Source: Grammothele lineata (taxonomy: Eukaryota > Basidiomycota > Agaricomycetes > Polyporales > Polyporaceae). From it: a DNA stretch of 64,000 nucleotides. Where the stretch lies: positions 124,001 to 188,000 of the forward strand of contig NDFF03000135.1 of NCBI GenBank assembly GCA_002150815.3. The letters are read 5' to 3'. How positions within the stretch are numbered: the first letter of the stretch is position 1; the number at the start of each line of letters is the position of its first letter. Made by a program: the position numbers and the translations under genes. The notes under the pieces were generated by a model. That model ran no database searches and had not been told where the DNA came from. It saw only the letters and a list, made by a program, of their open reading frames with translations. Positions 59,575 through 64,000 of the stretch are shown piece after piece.

Positions 59575-61908
59575 ATGAGTTCCAACGCCTCGCCTAGCTC
59601 CAACGCCACCGGCCCCCACGGCCCCGCTGGTCCCAGCGGCCCCGGAGGGCCTATGAAGGGCCCCCCTCCGATGTCGCCGTCGAAGGCGACGCGGATCTGG
59701 CGCAACGTGCATTACCCGGAGGAGCTTTGGTGGGCTATTGCCTGCTTCATCGCGCTCGTCGCCATCTTCCAGTTCGCGTCCTGGGCGATCACGAAGTACT
59801 ATGCGCGGCGCCCCTCGAAGAAGGCTGCCGCCGCCGCCGCCTCCGATGCAGAGGCGGGCGGGGTGTCCGCTTCGTCTCGCGGTTTCTCCTGGCGCAACCT
59901 CCCTCTGGCGATCGTCAACGGCTACCGCGTCGTCGCCTTCCGGTGGACGATCAACGTCGGTCAGTCGTACAGCCTCAACATGGCCGAGGTCTTCGTCACC
60001 TGCGCGTACATCGCCGCGCTGTTTACCTGGGAGTGCATTCACAGTGCGTCGTGTTCTTTGTTCAGTATTGTGTTCATCCGCTCACACAGCGCGCAGCGAC
60101 CAACCCGGACACCGGGCTGAAGTTCGACCCCGCGTTTATGGGCAACCGGGCCGGCCTCATTGCGTCGAGCCAGTTCCCCCTCATCACCGCTCTTGGGATG
60201 AAGAACAACATTCTGTCCTGTGAGTGAATCTCGGTTTCGTGGAGACCGTCGGACTTCGACTGACACTGTGTTCCAGATCTCACGGGTATCAGTTATGATA
60301 AGGTACGATCTAGTAACTGCTTAACGTCCATCGTACTTACGGGATTCTCCGCAGCTCAACTACGTCCATCGTATGACTGCGCGGGTAGCTTTCATCATGC
60401 TGTGGGTCCACGGTGGTATGAAGGTAGGCCTGTCACATTCTACTGCAGCATGCGTCTGACCGAGCTCGGTCACACAGTTAAATGGGATCCCCTCTGCTGA
60501 ACTAGGGGAAACGGCCATCCGCTTGGGTATCATGGCTATAGTGGCCTACACCGTCCTCATCATAATCTCGCTGCGCCCGATCCGCTCGCAAGCTTACGAG
60601 ATCTTCTACTTCACGCACTTCGCGACCGTCTTGTAAGAATCTGTTCATTTTGCTCCCGTAGCGTAACGCTAACAAGCTCGCGACAGGATCATGCTTCTCG
60701 GCGGCTACTTCCACGCGGACGAGTTCCGCTGCGGCAAATACATCTGGCCCTCCTTCCTCGTCTGGGCGCTCGACCGCGCGCTGCGCGTCGGCCGCGTCGT
60801 CTTCTACAACCACCTCTACTTCGGCTTCAGCGAGAAGGCGCACCGGCTCGACGCCTCCGCGGAGCTGCTCTCGCCGCACTTTGTGCGGCTGCACATCGAG
60901 CGCCCGCCGCACTTCCACTGGACCCCGGGCCAGACGGCGTTCTTGGCGATGCCGACGGTGTCGACGTTCCCGCTCGAGGCGCACCCGTTCACGATCGCTT
61001 CTGTGGACTCGCACTATCAACTTGAGGATACTAAGTCCCCGTCGAGCGAGAAGGGCTCGAGTAGCGCCTTGGACGCGGCGGCCCCATACTGGAAGGAGCT
61101 GGTTTTCCTCATCAACGTCCGCGAGGGATTCACGAAGCGGCTCGCGGCGTGCGCGGCGAAGGGCGAGAAAGTCAAGGTGCTCGTCGATGGCCCGTATGGG
61201 TTCTCGCCCAACCTCGACGCGGACGACACGGTCGTGCTGGTTGCGGGAGGCTCGGGGGTGACGTTCACGCTGTCGACGTTCCTTGGGGTGCTCAGCCACA
61301 TTCAGACCGGGAAGAGCAGGTGCCGCAAGGTCGTCTTCGTCTGGTCTATCCGTGATGCTAGTGAGTATCTCCTCGACACGATCGCTCTAGAGCTGTGCTG
61401 ACGCACGCGAACAGGCCACATCGAGTGGATCTCCAAAGCCCTCTCAAAGGCGCTCGACCTCGCCCCGCCCGAAGTCGACATCGCGATCCGCATCTTCGTC
61501 ACCGGCAAGTCCTCTGCAGACGCTGGGGCCATCGCGGGCGGCGAACGGCAGTGGAACGAAGACGACTCGATCCACTCCTCCTCCGAAGGCTCGTCGTCGC
61601 AGAAAGAGGGGCGCGCGCCGTCGCTCCGCAACTACCACGCCGTGCGCGTCGCGGAGGGCCGCCCGGACCTGCGCGCGCTCTTGCGCGAGGAGGTCGAGGC
61701 GAACGAGGGGCGGATGTCTGTCACTGGTGCGTTTTTTTCCTCTGTCCCCGTCCCTATGCGAATATTGTGAGGCTGACGTGCTCGTGCAGTGTGTGGGTCG
61801 CAGGGTATGGCGCAGGCGTGCCGTTCTGCCCTCCGCGTCCCGCTCTCGAGCACCCTCTCTGGTGGGCCGAGCGTGGTGCTCCACGTGGAGTCGTTTGGCT
61901 ACGCTTAG
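59575..61908 (+). CDS. Ferric-chelate reductase, FRE family
   Basis: A plasma-membrane flavocytochrome b that reduces extracellular ferric (or cupric) ions with cytosolic NADPH for high-affinity iron uptake. Eight exons (59575-60043, 60097-60219, 60277-60302, 60355-60423, 60478-60632, 60687-61360, 61415-61726, 61790-61908) give 648 residues. The G/P/N-rich start precedes the first span (WWAIACFIALVAIFQFASW). The ferric reductase core places four histidines, H211/H225 (YVHRMTARVAFIMLWVHGG) and H276/H290 (FTHF...GYFH), 14 residues apart as needed for two b-type hemes. FAD binding is at HPFTIAS. NADPH binding uses VAGGSGVTFTLS and the terminal VCGSQGMAQ. The protein ends FGYA. No multicopper oxidase or iron permease gene is adjacent, so reductive uptake partners must lie elsewhere. 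Confidence 0.92.
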
Positions 61909-63488
61909 GTTTCCATTCGTGCATATGCTTTATCCGGGCCTTTTTCATACTGTACATCTTTTTGTGTCTTTACGCCTCTCCCGTCGTCAGTATGATACGA
62001 CGACGCCCCACATAGACTAGCTAGACGATGTAGCATTAGCTTCGTGACGATATCGTTATCGTGTGCGGCCGGTGGTGCGCGCTCATGTTGTTCTTAGGGC
62101 CTGTTTTGGCTGTTCAGTACCAGCGTTCATGTGTTCATGTAGAAATGAATAGGTTTTCTGCGTATTGCGCTGGGAGCAGAAAGTCGTCTGATTCCTACAA
62201 CCTCAAACCTGTAGCGTCCGACGAGCACCGGTACGAAGACTGCGGTGAGCGTCTGCCACGCGCGCTGCTAAGAGTCCCCTCTGTGCCTGACCGGGTCTGG
62301 CCAGACGCCTTGAGAGCGCGAGGTCTGACTCTCAATTCATTCGCGTTCGACCCTGAGAGCGCCCGAAGTGCCAGTGCAACAGTACGTACGTAGTCACAGA
62401 GCGACAACCTCGCAATAGACTCCCACAGGGTCGTTGATCAGACGCTTACCTCCCCCGACGTCGGATCTACCCTGGCCTTTGCAATTGGGGCTAAGGCTGT
62501 CAGAGTCGCTGCCGGCGTCATCTACGTAAATCATCCCCTGGACAGTGGGATGATAACCGTATGACTTGAAGAGGCGTAGTCAGTGTGTTCGTCGTCAATT
62601 GACCAATCTCACATCTGCTCGTCGAAGTACCCGGCGAAGGCTCTGACTGGCACCCCCGAACCCCGGGCTCGCCTTCCCTCCGAGTCGCTGACTGTGTGAG
62701 TGGTTATTCCGGGAGTCAGTCTTGCGCTAAACCCGCCCATTTCTACGTATATCATGTTCCTCCGAGTTGCTCTGGTTTATTGTCTTTGCACTCATACCGA
62801 TCTCTAAATCTAAAGCGATTCGCGGTCAAATACCCCAATCCCGCCTCGGCGGTAGCTTACACAACGTATTTTGTCCCGGGGCTCGGCGCACGACGAGCTG
62901 TACCTTGACTGTGAACGCATGCTCATTTCGGACTATTCTAGTTCTCCCTAGCTGAGTCTGTCCTGTTTCACATTTTCTCCGGAGTAGAGCCACTTGGAAA
63001 CAGTTTCCTCTCGCGCATGCTCGTCATCCCGGGCACGGATGACGCGACTGTTCACCTTACGGAGTTGGACGTGCTCCGCGCTGAGCGCCGCAGCTCGATG
63101 AACCACAAAGGGTGGACACGTCGATTTACGCCATTTGCGCATGACAACGCCAGACTTGATAGCGGAGCCGGTGAGTTTCGTGATGGTCAGCGAGAAGCAC
63201 CTGGGCCTGGGATGAGCTCATCATGAACACCGGAAAGTGCGTCAAAGAGGCTGCGTTTACGTTGTCGTACCTCTGGGTTCCTTTCAGGGTGTCGTGTTTG
63301 TGCGAACTCCGGCTGGTAACATCGACTCATACGTAAGTACAGCAAATGACATGCCGTATAGACGGTTGTGAGGGCTAAGCTGAGAGGCGGTATCATAATG
63401 AATGACGATTTCCAACCTTCCTGGCCTTCATCCCCGATGATTCACGCCGGTGTGCCTAGATGGGCTCTCTGTAGCCATCGGCCGAAGC

Positions 63489-63659
63489 ATGTCGGCCCTC
63501 AAGCCCGTAAAATTTGTCCGACTGTTTGGTGAGATCGGAGCATACGATCGTCTTCGCACTACGTACGCGGAGTATGCATATGCACACAACGTCGCAGTGC
63601 GGGAGGCGGCTGTGTGCAGCGTCTGTCTTGCGCGGATCCCGGAAGATTACGCTTCCTGA
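63489..63659 (+). CDS. Small hypothetical ORF, 56 codons, doubtful
   Basis: Starts MSALKPVKFVRLFGEIGAYD and ends ARIPEDYAS. The composition is balanced and contains a CxxC (CSVC). No homologue is recognised. It may be an exon of a gene running off the window or chance. Confidence 0.2.
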   Translation: MSALKPVKFVRLFGEIGAYDRLRTTYAEYAYAHNVAVREAAVCSVCLARIPEDYAS

Positions 63660-63900
63660 GGCGACCAGAGATCAGGCGCTTTTGGACGGGACGCTGGACC
63701 AGGGCGCGCGCCTTCGCTGGAAGACAAGGAGTGACCAGAAGAAGAGAGTGCCAGGGTCCACTCGACCTTACGGGTTGTTTGAACGTGAGGAAAGTTTAAG
63801 GGCTTGAACACGAGGCGGATGCAGTAAGTATTGTCGGAGGCCGAAAATCTTCTATTCAGAGTAAGTCGGCGACTATCAAACTGAGTTCCAAATGTCAGAC

Positions 63901-63936
63901 CCGCCAACCTCGGTAAATTGTTAGCGAGGTTGGCGG
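63901..63936. repeat. Perfect 12-bp inverted repeat with 12-nt loop
   Basis: CCGCCAACCTCG, then GTAAATTGTTAG, then CGAGGTTGGCGG: both arms match perfectly. The stem is GC-rich and the loop AT-rich. Confidence 0.9.
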
Positions 63937-64000
63937 CCGGCGCCAAACTCTTCTGACTGCTGCGTGATCATTCGGATGTGGCCGTCGATGTTGTGCAGCC

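Larger units (their letters stand above)
61909..64000. other. Right-end region, no firm gene
   Basis: A 3' flank of the ferric reductase, then short frames. 63017-63175 encodes a protein-like stretch ending at a good GTGAGT donor (LVIPGTDDATVHLTELDVL), but no partner exon was found. A small frame at 63489 and an inverted repeat at 63901 are listed apart. Confidence 0.4.

Overview
The window reads as nuclear DNA of a filamentous basidiomycete, most likely an agaricomycete close to the Polyporales. Genes carry many short introns (about 50-90 nt) with GTRNGT donors, CTRAY-like branch points and YAG acceptors. Coding GC is high and intergenic spacing is compact. The families present are eukaryotic and fungal. 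The genus is inference. I found no prokaryotic operon, CRISPR array, rRNA or convincing tRNA.

Left part (1-13.4 kb): the 3' end of PEX19, a convergent five-exon peroxiredoxin, a single-exon disordered protein, a small secreted Kre9/Knh1-like protein, the nucleoporin NDC1, and a DHA1-type MFS transporter. Middle (15.3-28.8 kb): a C2H2-like zinc-finger protein, a 16-exon cytosolic phospholipase A2-like gene, the mitochondrial ribosomal protein uS4m (NAM9), a divergent gamma-tubulin complex GCP2 gene, and a glutathione S-transferase with an active-site cysteine.

Right part (31.9-61.9 kb): an uncharacterised multi-span membrane protein, a cdc4-type myosin light chain, a GH128 glucanase, an S10 serine carboxypeptidase, an F-box protein, an orphan protein, an alternative NADH dehydrogenase with a divergent NTF2/SnoaL-like partner, and a ferric reductase. 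Most are conserved housekeeping or secretory genes. They show no common pathway and no biosynthetic cluster.

Gene models were built by hand from open frames, splice signals and family continuity; exon lengths were checked for phase. The gaps are mostly without recognisable genes. The most unusual features are in gene structure: three likely GC-AG introns in three genes, several micro-exons (possibly 2 nt, then 7, 10 and 13 nt), and start codons alone or nearly alone in their exon. There is also a degenerate GCTATGRG-rich repeat tract, a perfect 12-bp inverted repeat at the right edge, and an ambiguous GCP2 N-terminus with two open frames. I did not find a convincing new biological system.
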